Assembly (NCBI RefSeq): GCF_021134715.1
Contig: NC_060026.1
Location: forward strand, 14,065,001 to 14,129,000
Reading direction: 5' to 3'
From: Daphnia pulex
Taxonomy: Eukaryota; Arthropoda; Branchiopoda; Diplostraca; Daphniidae
DNA: 64,000 nt
Position 1 is the stretch's first letter. Each line of letters opens with the position of its first letter. The translations under genes and the position numbers were made by a program. The notes below the pieces were generated by a model. The model was not told where the DNA came from. It did no database searches and saw only the letters and a program-made list of their open reading frames with translations. Of the stretch, positions 52,900 through 63,968 are shown one piece after another.

Positions 52900-55800
52900 G
52901 GTTCCAAGTGAAGAATAAATAAGTCTTTGTCTGTCTTTATTTCGTTGTGTTGGCGAACGTCGGATCAAAGATTGGGAAACCGGGAACAAATTTACACAGG
53001 ATTTACACAATTGCTTCGGTGTTGGAAGTGATTAGAGCAGCGTTGGCCACGATGTATCGCCGACAAGTAAATCACGACCAAGATCACATAGAACGATTTG
53101 GCCCAGTGGTGGCTGAATTTTTATTCAGACGGACGAGTTGCAGTCTAGTGACATTGGATCGAACAATACGCATCATAAGGTATAAGAAATTTTCCTTTAG
53201 TCCTTTGCTGTCCGATTTTGTGGTAAACCAAAGTGGCGCTTTTTTCTGTCACTTCCGAGAACGAAGCCTTGGTATAAACGACGTGTGTAAATTAGCTGTC
53301 GCCCCATTACGACTAAATCATTTTCCCCCCCTTCACTTAAATTTTTGTCTAGAATTATCTATTAGCGTGTCTCGGTCGTTTCCGCTGATACTGTGCCAAT
53401 CCTATGCCGGCTGGTGTTGTGAACGATGAAACAATGACATGGATGAAGAAACCTCGTTGCGGACTTCCACGAGGTTCTTCCACTTGACGGAAGCGCAACA
53501 TTGTTATACAAAATACTTGCAGTCGTTGGCATGGAATCGAACAATACGCATTATTATAAGGTGACTTACAATAGTATGATTTCCTTATTCTTCCAGTGTC
53601 CTCATATGTCAATTATTTTACGTGCTATCAGAGTGATGCTATGTAAAATTACTTCGACTCCAAAATAATTTCATCAGTTGTCTGTGCTAGAATCGAACGA
53701 TCTTGCTGCCCAGCAAATAGCGATATGTCGTCTGCCAGTCTGCCACAACTCACAAGCGCCTCGTTGGAGTTAAGTAATAGTTTCCTAAAGTAAATAATCC
53801 ATCTACATAATTCTGGTTTTGTGAAAAAGATCAAAAACGTGTACTTTCCTTCGTGTATTATTGTTGTATTCCTAGTTTGATTCAACATTGCTGCTCAGGC
53901 TGATTCCACAATCAACCTCAAAGGTTTGAATAACATTTAATCTTCATACTGTTTCAGTAAAATAAATTTGTATAAAAAGTTTATTTTATTTAGATTTTCC
54001 AGATTTGCACATCATCCAATTAAAGAAACGATTGCTGGAGTAAGGGTTTTATGATCCATGAAATGTAAACCAAATCAAGCGGGGGGGGGGGTAGGTGAAA
54101 GGCCACAGCAAACAAAGCAAGAAATTGGATAAAAGAAACTTCCAAAAACCGGTCAAGCTTTTGGTGTTGGAGCCTTCCAAATGAAAAAGAATGCATTTTT
54201 CAACTGGGAGGAGTGAAAATAACAAAAACCCTCAGGTGCTGGTCTTGCCCTGTTCTGATATCCTTGGCAGTGAAGTGAACACGCTAACAAGTAATTTCGT
54301 ACCTATTTGTCATAGTATTCGACTTCAAACTCGTCACTTAAACTGAGCAGACTGAACCAACAAATCCCAATATGCGCATTAGAGAGCCGCCATTCTCAAC
54401 GAGTTTTGAGCCGTTCCATCCAAGGAATGGAAAAGCAGATTCAAGATTCCAGCTGGAGATCTTTTAATAGTAGGTGAGCCTGGAAAAGCATAAATTAACA
54501 TATTCTAATGGACGTTCATCGAAATTTCTCAGACTGTTTCTGTTATTCCCAGCCGTTCGCGAGAGAACAGTACAGATCCGAAGCTTGCTGTGTTCTCGTC
54601 CAAGAATTAAAGACGCGGAAAATTGCATCATCTCCTGCCAGATAATCTGACTACTTAGGACCGCGAGCGTGAAGAGGTAAATATGAAATTTATTGGGTGG
54701 ATTAAGTTTGTCTATTTGCATATACCGGCATATATTGCAACATTTTTGTAGAGAAATTCTTATCCCTTAAATTACACCTTAATAAAGGGAACTACAATTT
54801 CCTTCTCCATCTTGCATCCAGTGAATTAAGTATTAAAGTGGCATTGATTGCCGCACAGGTTACTTAAAGGACAGGATCGGCCCTAGACGAAGTTTACACA
54901 CCCAATCCTCCTCCGGTCCTTCCACACACAGAACAGACTATTGTGATTCGATCGTACTTTCTCGGTAAATAATTGGATATGCATATTATAAGATTCTTAT
55001 GTAACTATTGATAAATTTCCCGTTTAAACTTATAGGATCAGCAGCACACGGAGTTTTGAGCTGAAAGCAACTAGTCGTTCCGCTCAGTCGTTCATCTGGC
55101 TGGGACACAGAAGAGGACATCTGGCGGCCAGATTTATCTTCAGTTGTTGGGCGCAGGCTAGGTAGCCGTTTAGCCCCTACCTTCTTCATGGTTCTTTGTT
55201 AGTTGAAGCGTGGCTTCGAGAGTAAGGGACGCCATTATCCTTCGATTGGGGTTTCGATTCAATGTTAGCTGTATATTTGTTGGCAGATTGATTGTTTAGA
55301 ATTTGTGAATTGTGATGTCTAACAGTTGGATCGGGTTGGCGGACGATGGGTGCTTGCAACTATTTTGGTAACCTTGGTATACTATTCTTGGTGTGATAGA
55401 AGATTCGATTTCACGTGGAATTACCGAGTGTTAAATTTCATTTTTTTTATAGGCGAATCTTGAAGCTTAAGATTTTGAAACCATGCTGTCCACCAATTCG
55501 TCGACGTCCAGAAAATGAGTAACATTTTACATGTTCAATGTTCTGAAAGGTAAAATTGTTGATTAAAGTGATGAAATTTAGGATAATGAGATTTTTTTGT
55601 TTGATTGCAGGCACCTTCAATACCAGGAACTTCAGCCTTCCAATCGTGCAGTCCTCATCTCATTTACCTTGGCTGTGAACGTCAACATGTACCCTAATTG
55701 AAGGCAAGAAGGTGACAATCTTTTCAAATTTTAATATTCAAATTTTAAAAATTAAAATATGTTAAGTTGGAAGTAAAGCATTAGAAGTTTTCAGGGAAAG

Positions 55801-57050
55801 CTTTGTCACTATTGTTTAGTTTTAAAATTTGGGATTTCATTAAGTCAACTCTGTCCTTCTATCATAGGTGTTTAGTTATGGGTTGTGTAAGGAAAATTGG
55901 TTGGAAAAGCCAGATGGATACTGAAAGAGTATCATTTCCCTGTTGAGTACTCCAAAGTTCGATGAATTTGTAATTAAATCTCATATGAGTCTTCAAGTTA
56001 AAATTTTTTTTGTTAAAAGGGAACAGATAATGTTGCCGTAAAGTATTTTGGTCTCTATTTGAAGCAATATAATGTAGGTATAATATGTGTTCTTGGTATA
56101 ATTGATTCGATTGAATTCTATTGCATGTGTAGTGAAGGTGGCCTGAAAGTGTTTAAATTTCATTTTTTATTTGTAGACGAATTTTGATGCTGAAAGACTT
56201 GGAAACCATGCTGTCGACCATGTCGAGAAGCTGAGTAACATTCTGCTTTTACAATGGTAAAATTAACAATTAAACTGATTGAAACACATGTGGATCATAA
56301 CATTTGTAATGTTGGATTGCAGGCACCTCTTAATAAAAGAAACTTCAGCCATCCAATCTAGGGCTTCCATCAAATCGTGCAGGCTGCATGGAAGTCGCAT
56401 TTATCTTTGTTGTGAACATCATGCACACATACACTATTTGAAGGTGACAATCTTATCCAGTTATAGATTTTATAATTACAATGTGATTAAGCTTTGCATA
56501 CATTGGTTAGTTTTAATATTTTGTGATTTCGTCAAGTCAACAGCTATTTCCTTCAGGTTGTGTACTGTTAAGGATTATTTAAAGGGGAGTTTGTTGTATG
56601 CAAGAAAGGCAGATTCTGAAAGAAGTTTTGTTTATTTGTTCTACTGTAGAGTATCCTTTAAAGTTTAAATGCAATTGTATTTAAATCTTAAATGAGTTGT
56701 CTAGTTTCATGTATATTTGTTAAATTAAGTTTCCACAATAGGTATAAGATAATGTTGCCAAATAATATTAGGGTTGAATATTTGAAGTGATATGTAGCAT
56801 ATATTTTTTAAAATTTCATATAGCATTTCCAATGATGCTGAAGATTAATTTTACTTCGGTTATAGGTTCATGTTTACGTAGCAGTGGTGTTGCTGTCCAA
56901 TGTGGCGTGTTGTTGCAGCCTATGGTGGTGAAAGATATCTGCATCAAGTTGCTGTTCCCTGTGCATCCAAGGTGCTGCTTTTTTGCTACAGAAGTGACAT
57001 CCAATATTGTGTTTAATTGCTATTTGTGTCTTCGCGGTTTACCTTTATAA
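52900..57050 (+). ncRNA. Possible spliced long non-coding RNA
   Basis: No protein is recognisable in over 4 kb, yet splice-like borders recur in order on the plus strand. Two exon-like stretches end in AATCGAACAATACGCAT followed by a GT donor (53153-53181 and 53527-53561). Two tandem units at 55400-56090 and 56100-56810 each keep an AG acceptor, an exon, a GTAAAATT donor, a TTGCAG acceptor, a second exon starting GCACCT and a GTGACAATCTT donor. Splice sites are kept while stops and frame are not. This suggests selection on splicing of an untranslated RNA, possibly a host gene for small RNAs. Exact ends are unknown. A minus-strand frame from 55235 (MASLTLEATLQL...) with a donor at 55181 is an alternative small exon. 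Confidence 0.3.
55400..56810. repeat. 0.7 kb tandem duplication
   Basis: 55400-56090 and 56100-56810 match along their length: CTTGAAACCATGCTGTC-type exon start, ACTTCAGCC[TA][TC]CCAATC, TGAAGGTGACAATC, and a closing GATAATGTTGCC[AG] with GAAG[CT][AG]ATAT. By eye identity is about 65-75%, so the duplication is not recent. Confidence 0.65.
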
Positions 57051-57488
57051 ATTGAGAAGGAACAAAAAAAAGTAATACGGGGAGGTTTATGTCAAACAAA
57101 TAATAAACATGTCCAGGATGGGGGAATGAGGAGGAAATTGGGGTGGGGTATTTGGTTATGATACTAAAAGAAGTGAGGTATATTTTTAATGAATATGCTG
57201 TACTTGATAAAATCTGTTGTTAACCTATACTTTCCTGTCAACCCATACTTTCCACTTACACATCCACTCCTCAAACTCCATAAGCACCAACATCACATCC
57301 TACATCCATTCCTAAAACACCACAATCTCCAACATCAAATTTACACAAGTTGTATATCTATAATCATATTTATATGAAATAAAAAGTCATTATATAATAA
57401 AATTGTATAAAAATAAATTCGGTCTGGAACATATGCAAAATAAAAAATTCATTAAACAGAGCGTCCGGTTCAAAACAATTTATTTTTT
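57051..57488. other. No gene recognised
   Basis: Low-complexity CA/CCA-rich sequence at 57235-57350 and AT-rich flanks. No coding or RNA signal seen. Confidence 0.4.
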
Positions 57489-58009
57489 GTGCGAGGCTTT
57501 TTAGAAAGCAATCTGCCACCCAATTAAACAAAAAGTGATAGTTTGTTTTCACGGAAATTGCGTCAGACGGTTAAAAAATTTCTGGTTCAAAAATCTCATG
57601 TAGAAATTAGCATCTAGTCTACTGGTGCAAATTGTGATTCTTTAAGCTTGATTAATTTAGGTGATGTGTTAAAAGCTATTGTAGCTAAAAAATTGAACTA
57701 ATCCACTTTTTCTAAATATTTTGGTTTTAGATCACTTTGTTGTTTTAAGATTTTCTTGTGATCTCTCTTCAAAATATTCTGAAAAAGCGAATTAGTTCAA
57801 TTTTTTAGCTACCCAAAATAGCTTTTAACACATCACCAAAATTAATCAAGCTTAAAGAATCGCAATTTGCACCAGTAGACTAGATGCTAATTTCTACATG
57901 AGATTGTTGAACTAGAAATTTTTCAACCGTCTGACGCAATTTCCGTGAAAACAAACTTCACTTCACTTTTTGTCAAATTGGGTGGCGGATTGCTTGCTAA
58001 AACTCGCAC
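57489..58009. repeat. 521 bp near-perfect inverted repeat (foldback)
   Basis: The left arm starts GTGCGAGGCTTTTTAG at 57489; the right arm ends CTAAAACTCGCAC at 58009. The arms match for about 250 bp each, around 90% by eye, with long exact parts such as AAATTAGCATCTAGTCTAC and GATTCTTTAAGCTTGATTAA, and pair almost to the centre near 57750 (GATCAC...GTGATC, about 20 bases of loop). It holds no open frame of note. It could be a foldback-type non-autonomous DNA transposon or a hairpin-RNA locus. I see no clear target-site duplication. Confidence 0.9.
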
Positions 58010-58845
58010 GTGCAGTGTCGGCGTAGATCCAGGGAGATTACCTGGAAATGGAAGAGGAGAGAAGAGTGCGAGGCAAGTTTTACTGGGGAGCGATTAGTCA
58101 CTACTAGGCTTCCGGGTTAGACTCATGACCCTCAGATCATGCGCCTTCCAAGTCCCCGTTCGACCAGAGCCCTCCCCTCCTCCTGGTTTCACAGCGGGTG
58201 AGTGACCACCGGCGGGCGTTGGTTAGTGGTTAGTTAGGGAAACGGGGCCACAGAAAAGAAGGGAGCCCAGAAATGCACTTGTAATTGAATCTAACTACAC
58301 AATTTATCAGTCTTGGATTACAGCATTCTCTCGTCGGTTTCATTTTCACCAATGGAGTCCATGATCAGTAGCGAAGGATTACCCTGTAAACAGAATGAAC
58401 ATTTATTTGGATGACAGTAAAATTCAAACAAGATTATAGCAACAGAAAGCAATACCTCGAATTAAGAAGGCTTGTGTAACAAAGTAAAGAGAGATTCAAG
58501 GGTAACAGCCAACGGGTTAGCAAACAAGGAATATTGTTGACTGTATAGTCCTTGTGCTTTTTCTTGAAAGGACATGACTTCTCATTAAGAAACCTGTAAA
58601 TAAAAAAAAATAAGTCACCCTGTTTCTGAAACTGAAATTGGAATAGAGATTTGTTTAGAATTCAAAAATTTTCGAATAATATTGTAATACTAACAAGCAT
58701 TACCTCAAATCAATCAATCCTAGATCGTCTTAAATGAGAACTTGTTTTGGTGGTCTCTGCAACCTCTAGAGTGGCAGCATTCACTCGCAGTCCACAATAT
58801 AGTGGCAGCAAAGAACTGGAACTGATGAGGGCTTCAATAATTGGA
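58010..58845. other. Flank of the inverted repeat and possible decayed exons
   Basis: 58095-58172 on the minus strand has a tRNA A-box-like TGGTCGAACGG and a CATGA/TCATG stem, but no good T-arm or acceptor stem: a weak tRNA-derived relic. 58478-58597 on the minus strand follows a good TTTACAG acceptor and encodes a Lys-rich FKKKHKDY-containing stretch; 58321-58386 follows another acceptor and ends DSIGENETDERML. These could be late exons of the uniporter-like gene at 58846 but do not match closely. Confidence 0.3.
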
Positions 58846-59004
58846 TTATGACTTAACAGTCACAAAGTACGTGATGGGTTCCATAATATCCCAGCTGTAT
58901 TCCTCCCAAGTGAGACAGGCTAAAGCGCCGAATCGGACGCCCATGAGAGCCAGGCCGGCCCAAGTTGTCATCTTCCTCTCAGCTCCGGCCATCTCGAAAT
59001 TCAT
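58846..59004 (-). CDS. Mitochondrial calcium uniporter (MCU)-like fragment, 52 aa frame
   Basis: An open frame too short for routine calling. It encodes [21 protein letters not shown], shown in parts: TM1-like [17 protein letters not shown], then [18 protein letters not shown]. In true MCU the matching part is [28 protein letters not shown] is the Ca2+ selectivity motif, and it is intact. A splice acceptor (TTTTTTTAG) precedes the exon at 59008, and the ATG at 59004 lies inside it. The N-terminal domain and coiled coil expected upstream are not seen within 1 kb, and the frame stops shortly after the start of TM2. It is either a decayed MCU duplicate or a spliced gene making a one-and-a-half-helix microprotein. 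A possible untranslated first exon lies at 60031-60092. Confidence 0.55.
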   Translation of the reverse strand: MNFEMAGAERKMTTWAGLALMGVRFGALACLTWEEYSWDIMEPITYFVTVKS

Positions 59005-59007
59005 CTT

Positions 59008-60030
59008 CTAAAAAAAGATACCCATCAAAAGAAAGAGAGAAAATATTTTTATTAGCGTTTGTATGGGAGGGAAGAAAAAAGTTACAACTTTTAGTCGTCC
59101 CAAAGACGAACAAAAGGTCAATAAACTACTGCTAAATCCTAAATGAATGACATGAAATCGAATTAAACGCTCGGGGCTCGTCGCTGCCGTATTAAAGAAT
59201 AAAATAATAAAGAAAAAGTATATTTTGAAATACTTGAATAATAAAAATATTCCGTAATTAAGCCAAAAAAGAATAAAATAAACAATTATTGGAAGCTTCA
59301 TAATCAACCACTTTATTTTAATTCACTTTTTCTTCACGGGAACTGCAATCCTAATCATTTAGATGGAAATGTGTTCACTTCAATCATTCAATCCACATCT
59401 AACCCATCTTAAAATATGGCGAAAATTTTAATATCATAGTCAAGGAAAACGCTGAGGAAAGTACGAAAGCCAAAAATTGTGTCATCAAGACTTACGAAAA
59501 AAAACTACTCTTCGTTTCCACTATATCAACAAAAGCAAATCGCGAGATCAAGCAGGTGCCACTGATTAGCATGGAAATACGCCAATGCATAACATAATTA
59601 AATTAAAACTTATTCAATTACTATCAAATCAAACGCGAAATGTTGGTGATGTCGCCATTCAACAGTCGTTGGTAACACCTCCCTGTAATCTTGGTCTCAT
59701 CAAGTCGATGGGATTTTTCATAACAGTCGGGGACATGGACAAGTTAAATGAACGACAGGTATTAGGAGGTCGGTCTGCTCTGTCTGCTCCCTGATCGTTT
59801 TGGGTACTATCACTCATGTGGGATAACTATAAACTTTGCAAATCTCTCTCGCTGTCTTGCCCCATCTATTTAAATTCCCCCACAAAAATCTATGCAAACG
59901 GAGAGCACCATATTACAATTATTGGATGACGAAAACATCAATTAATCGTGACAGTGGGAAACAAGCGAAACAATCAAAGAAAAAAAAAAACAGTTTTAAC
60001 CTAATTGCAAACGAGAAATGTCGCACTCAC
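59008..60030. other. No gene recognised; probable intron of the uniporter-like locus
   Basis: AT-rich, with short unconserved frames at 59008-59307 and 59585-59794. No further MCU-like exon is visible. Confidence 0.35.
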
Positions 60031-60094
60031 CGAATGTCGAGTGATGCTCTTCCGGTTCGTGTGTCTTGCCGTGTGTGACGCTGGAACACACTGA
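60031..60094 (-). promoter_or_regulatory. Possible transcription start and first untranslated exon (-)
   Basis: TCAGT initiator at 60090-60094 on the minus strand, followed by about 60 bp ending in a strong donor CG|GTGAGTG at 60031. No ATG is in good context within it. It would suit the uniporter-like exon 1 kb downstream. Confidence 0.35.
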
Positions 60095-61678
60095 AAACTG
60101 GGTTCACACTAGTTGATCACTGCTGGATTGCGGAGTAAATGCCGTGGGGTTCGTTCATGAACATTTTGTGTAGTTGAGTTGAGGCCATCGGCTAACGTCG
60201 CCTTCCGGATACCAGGAAGGCATTTTCAATATGAATACTAAGTGAAACCTGAATCATGATAAATCAATAAATTTTAAATAAGTTTTCTGATTGATTATAC
60301 AATTTTTAGGTCAAGATAAATGGACAGCACGATCCGTTTCAAACTTGATCAATTCTAGCCGGGCCCAACGGAGATTTGCCTCATTCAGTGAAGGAAAATG
60401 TTTTAAAAAATGAAGCGACAAATAGAATTATTAAATTTTTTAGTAAAACAGAATCCCGTTTCTCTAATTTTCGAATTCAAACATTCGTATATCTAACAGT
60501 CCCATCGTTTATGGCTTAATATCTTTAGTAAGAAAGGAACGTGAGCTGAAAACGGAAAACAAAAATACTGAGAACAAAAAAAGTATGTCTGACTCGCTGC
60601 TATTGGACGATTGATAGACAATCAACAAATAAGAGATATGCAAAATAAGGACTTATACCAGATCTACTGCAGGTGCAGGGAGAGATTCAAGTGATTAAAG
60701 CTTCAGGTGGTGATATCATGAATGCAGGACTGACTGAGAGAGCAGACCAACAACAATAACTTGAATTGAAATTTTTTCTTCTAAATTGCAATACCAATCA
60801 ATTGATGTGTGGGTAATTTATAATTTTTGAATAATAATAGCCTTTTTTCCCATTGTTGGTTTCGAGAGAATTATATAGTAAACTAATAGCCAACTTCTTC
60901 TTTCCTATCACAACATGTGTGTGCAGGAAAACGTAAAGCATTTTCTCCCTTCAGGCAGAAGTGAAAGAAGATCGTTATATTGACATGTAAAATAGATCCC
61001 CAGAAACACATTTTAGTGATTACCTTTAAAAAAGAAATCCCATCCTTAAAGGATAAAAATAAACACTCAAAACCATTGATAGCTTGTTGGCAGCTGATCA
61101 GGGAATCAAAGAAAAAATAGTGTGAAATACCAAATGTAAAGAAATCATTACCTGACTTGTGTTTTATATGATAGTCTTGATGATGTTTATTCCGATTAAA
61201 CACTAAAATTTGCATTCTTGCCAGAGACTCACATTTATAGGCAAATAGATCACAGGGAAATGCACACCTTGCTTGAGATCTCTCTACTGAAACTTTGACT
61301 TCGACTTCGTCTGCAAAACAAATGCATGACCGTTTTGGCGTTTTTATTTCATGTTAGGCTTGTCAGCTGATTTGTCGTCTCGCCATCTAATTTTTAAATT
61401 CCACATTTAACTGATTTTAACGATAATTTTACATCAAAGCATTTCACACTAATTAAACTGCATTTGCTCAATAAAGATTTGTATTATGCACTTCCATTAC
61501 GCAATTTAATTGATTACACCCAACACACATGAAACCCTAAAATATATGCAAACTAGATGATAAAAAAGAGAGGCGGATAAAATAACCAATTTCACAACAA
61601 ATAAAAATGTGCAGGCTGTTGGCTAAGACTAGTGACGGAGCTATACTAGTGACGAAGAAGTGCCTTTAATTCACCTTT
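60095..61678. other. Intergenic, no gene recognised
   Basis: AT-rich sequence. The open frame at 60883-61215 (-) has no family features. The 3' flank of the serine-protease homologue occupies the last few hundred bases. Confidence 0.4.
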
Positions 61679-63968
61679 TTACATATTGTTGGCCATCTTA
61701 GTTGCAATCCAGTCAAGGTAAGTGGTGACTCGCGTGTATACGCCTGTATAACTAGGATCAGCACAATCAATATTATAGCCAACGGAATTTATACCAACTT
61801 GAACTCCATCGACGAAAAGCGGACCGCCAATGTCGATACCCTGTAATAAGCGTAAAAAATTTAATAATTTATTTTAACTGCCCTATTAACAAATAATACG
61901 ATCACTTATGAAATATACGTGAGAAAGTTACCTGCTTGCAAGTGGTTATCCTCATCTGTTCCCTTCCAGTTCCACTGAAGAAATAGTCAAGTGGCACTAA
62001 TTCAGACTCCCAGTCCGAGAGTGCTGGTGAACACAGGGGTTTGGCCGTTGTTGGTTTGGTTGGCGGCATTGATGGTGTCGATGATAGAGGGGTTTTCGAT
62101 GTAGAAACTGGGGTCTTTGTTGACGGGTTTACTGATCCTGTAAACGAGGCGCACAACATATGGTTGCCGACAAAAGCAGGATATTGACTGGTGCAGATCG
62201 CGTTGTCCCGCACTACAACGTTAGCTTTTAGCAATGTATTTGAAATACTTCCTCCTAATGATTCAATTAATTGTTAATGTGAAACTTCAAATTATAGATT
62301 TGCAGTAAATTATTTATTACCTGGAGAGATTGTTGTTCCCCATCCAGTGAGTACGGCCGAGCTGTTGGCATAAGTACTGAAAGCCCGATTAAACATAGAT
62401 TTAGAGGTTATTTGCACGGATTTCTTTTTTATATTAGTTGTTGTGGATTTTGTGGTAAATTCTGTCGTTAATTTGGTCGTTATTGTTGTTGGTTTTGTTG
62501 TTGCGTTTTGGGTCGTAGTTGTCATTTTGGTTGTTTGTGTTGTTTGTTTGTTTGTCGTTGTCGGATTTGTCGTCGGATTTTTAGTCGTAGTTGTTGTTTT
62601 AGTTGTCATTCGGGTTGTTTGTGTTGTTGGGTTTGGCGTCGTAGTTGTCGTTTTGGTTGTTTGTGTTGTTGGTTTGTTTGACGTTGTCGGATTTGTCGTC
62701 GGATTTTTAGTCGTAGTTGTTGTTTTAGTTGTTGTGTTTTGGGTCATAGATGACATTTTGGGGGTTTGTGTTGTTGGTTTGTTTGTCGTCGGATTCGTCG
62801 TCGGGTTTTTGGTCGTAGTTGTTGTTTTGGTGGTTTGTGTTGTCGGTTTATTTGTCGTTGTCGTTTTTGTGGTTGGGTTTGTAGTTGCTTTAGCTGTTGT
62901 GGGCTTTTCGGTCGTCATGAACTTCGTTGTTGATTTCGTTGTTGTTTTAGTAGTTGTTGTAGTCGGTTTTGCGGTCGGTTGTGTTGTAGTCGGTTGCGGT
63001 ATATCTGGAAGGGTGACAGTGGGTACACCTGTAACTGGCGATTGTAAGACTAATAGCGCCACGTCATTGTCCTGCGTCAGATTAATTACATAAGGTTAAT
63101 ACGATTTTATCAATAAGCTGCGGAATCGCCAACTAGAAAAGTGTGATGCAAGCTTACCTTGGTATTTGGGTTGAAATTTTCATGAACTATAAAGTTCATT
63201 ACTCCTACACGGACGACTCCATTGCCGCCATCCGTTGTGAGCGTGTTTAATAAAACTTTGAAGTTGATGGCATCCGTTTTATTACGACTGCCAAACAACA
63301 GAAACCAAAATAAATTTGGAAGACCATTTTTTTTTTAAATTTCAGCATAGGTTGCACGGATGATAAGCAGCAACGAACAATTGTGAGTTTCCCAGTTCAA
63401 CTTGCGATTTAAAAAGCCACACGATTCTAAAACCGACCATAAATTTAACTTAATTTGTATCCTACCCGAATAAACATTGAGCTGCAGTCAAGATGTGGGA
63501 AGGTCCAACTAAAGTTCCTTCACATAAATCGCCATTTAGCAGCAAAATAGACTGAAAAAAAAATTCATTAAGTAAAAACTAGTTAAAAATGTTTTTGAAA
63601 AAAATATTTACCATGTACGGAAATTCCCCAGCCGAAACTAGATCTCTGTTGGCATTTATCATGTTAATACGATCAGCCACTAAATTACAAAATTACATTA
63701 TCAGGTAAATATCAAAACAAATTTCGACTGATTGGTGGTAAATATGATAAACGAATTCAGATAATTTAAGCAAATTTGCATCTGCCAAGGAACATTTTTA
63801 GTCTAATACCTTCGGGAAATGAATGGGCATGCAAACCAACGATGAAGAGAAACATTACTATTGCCTATTTTCAAAAATAAAATAATGAACGATAATTACT
63901 AAAAATATAAAATTCAACACAAAAAAAAAATAAGTAAAAATTCAAAAACTAACCAAAGAAAGACGCAT
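61679..63968 (-). CDS. Secreted serine-protease homologue, catalytically dead, with Thr-rich inserts, 529 aa
   Basis: Eight exons on the minus strand: 63954-63968, 63810-63864, 63612-63679, 63466-63551, 63158-63287, 62321-63071, 61932-62254, 61679-61840, frame kept throughout. A signal peptide (MRLSLAIVMFLFIVGLHAHS) leads into a trypsin-like fold: AGEFPYM, GTLVGPSHILTAAQC, NDVALLVLQ, LTGWGTT, MLCASF, GIDIGGPL, VGINSVGY, GVYTRVTTYLDWI. The catalytic His (TAAHC) is Gln, the Asp in NDVALL is kept, and the Ser of GDSGGP is Ile, so it should not cleave peptides. A Thr/Lys/Pro-rich stretch of about 190 residues is inserted after the Asp loop and a second of about 40 before the Ser region. Such homologues act as co-factors in arthropod melanisation and clotting. 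The Thr-rich parts are likely O-glycosylated. Confidence 0.88.
62440..62990 (-). repeat. Coding tandem repeats for Thr-rich mucin-like insert
   Basis: About 550 bp of short imperfect repeats based on ACNACN codons within the large exon of the protease homologue. A longer unit of about 28 residues (TTKNPTTNPTT...NKPTTQTTK) recurs about four times. Frame is kept on the minus strand. The plus-strand frame over the same bases (Val/Phe-rich) is a shadow. Confidence 0.85.

Noticed and set aside
52947-53429. 160-residue plus-strand open frame
   Set aside because: Starts at a non-ATG codon, contains a splice-donor-like site inside, and shows no family resemblance; better explained as exons of a non-coding RNA.
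55566-55580. snoRNA C-box-like GTGATGA in the intron of the first tandem unit
   Set aside because: No matching D box near the intron end and not kept in the second unit.
58095-58172. tRNA gene on the minus strand
   Set aside because: An A-box-like TGGTCGAACGG and a 5 bp anticodon-type stem are present, but the T-arm, B box and acceptor stem do not form; at most a tRNA-derived relic.
62443-63093. 216-residue Val/Phe-rich open frame on the plus strand
   Set aside because: It is the complementary shadow of the Thr-codon repeats of the protease homologue and has no features of its own.
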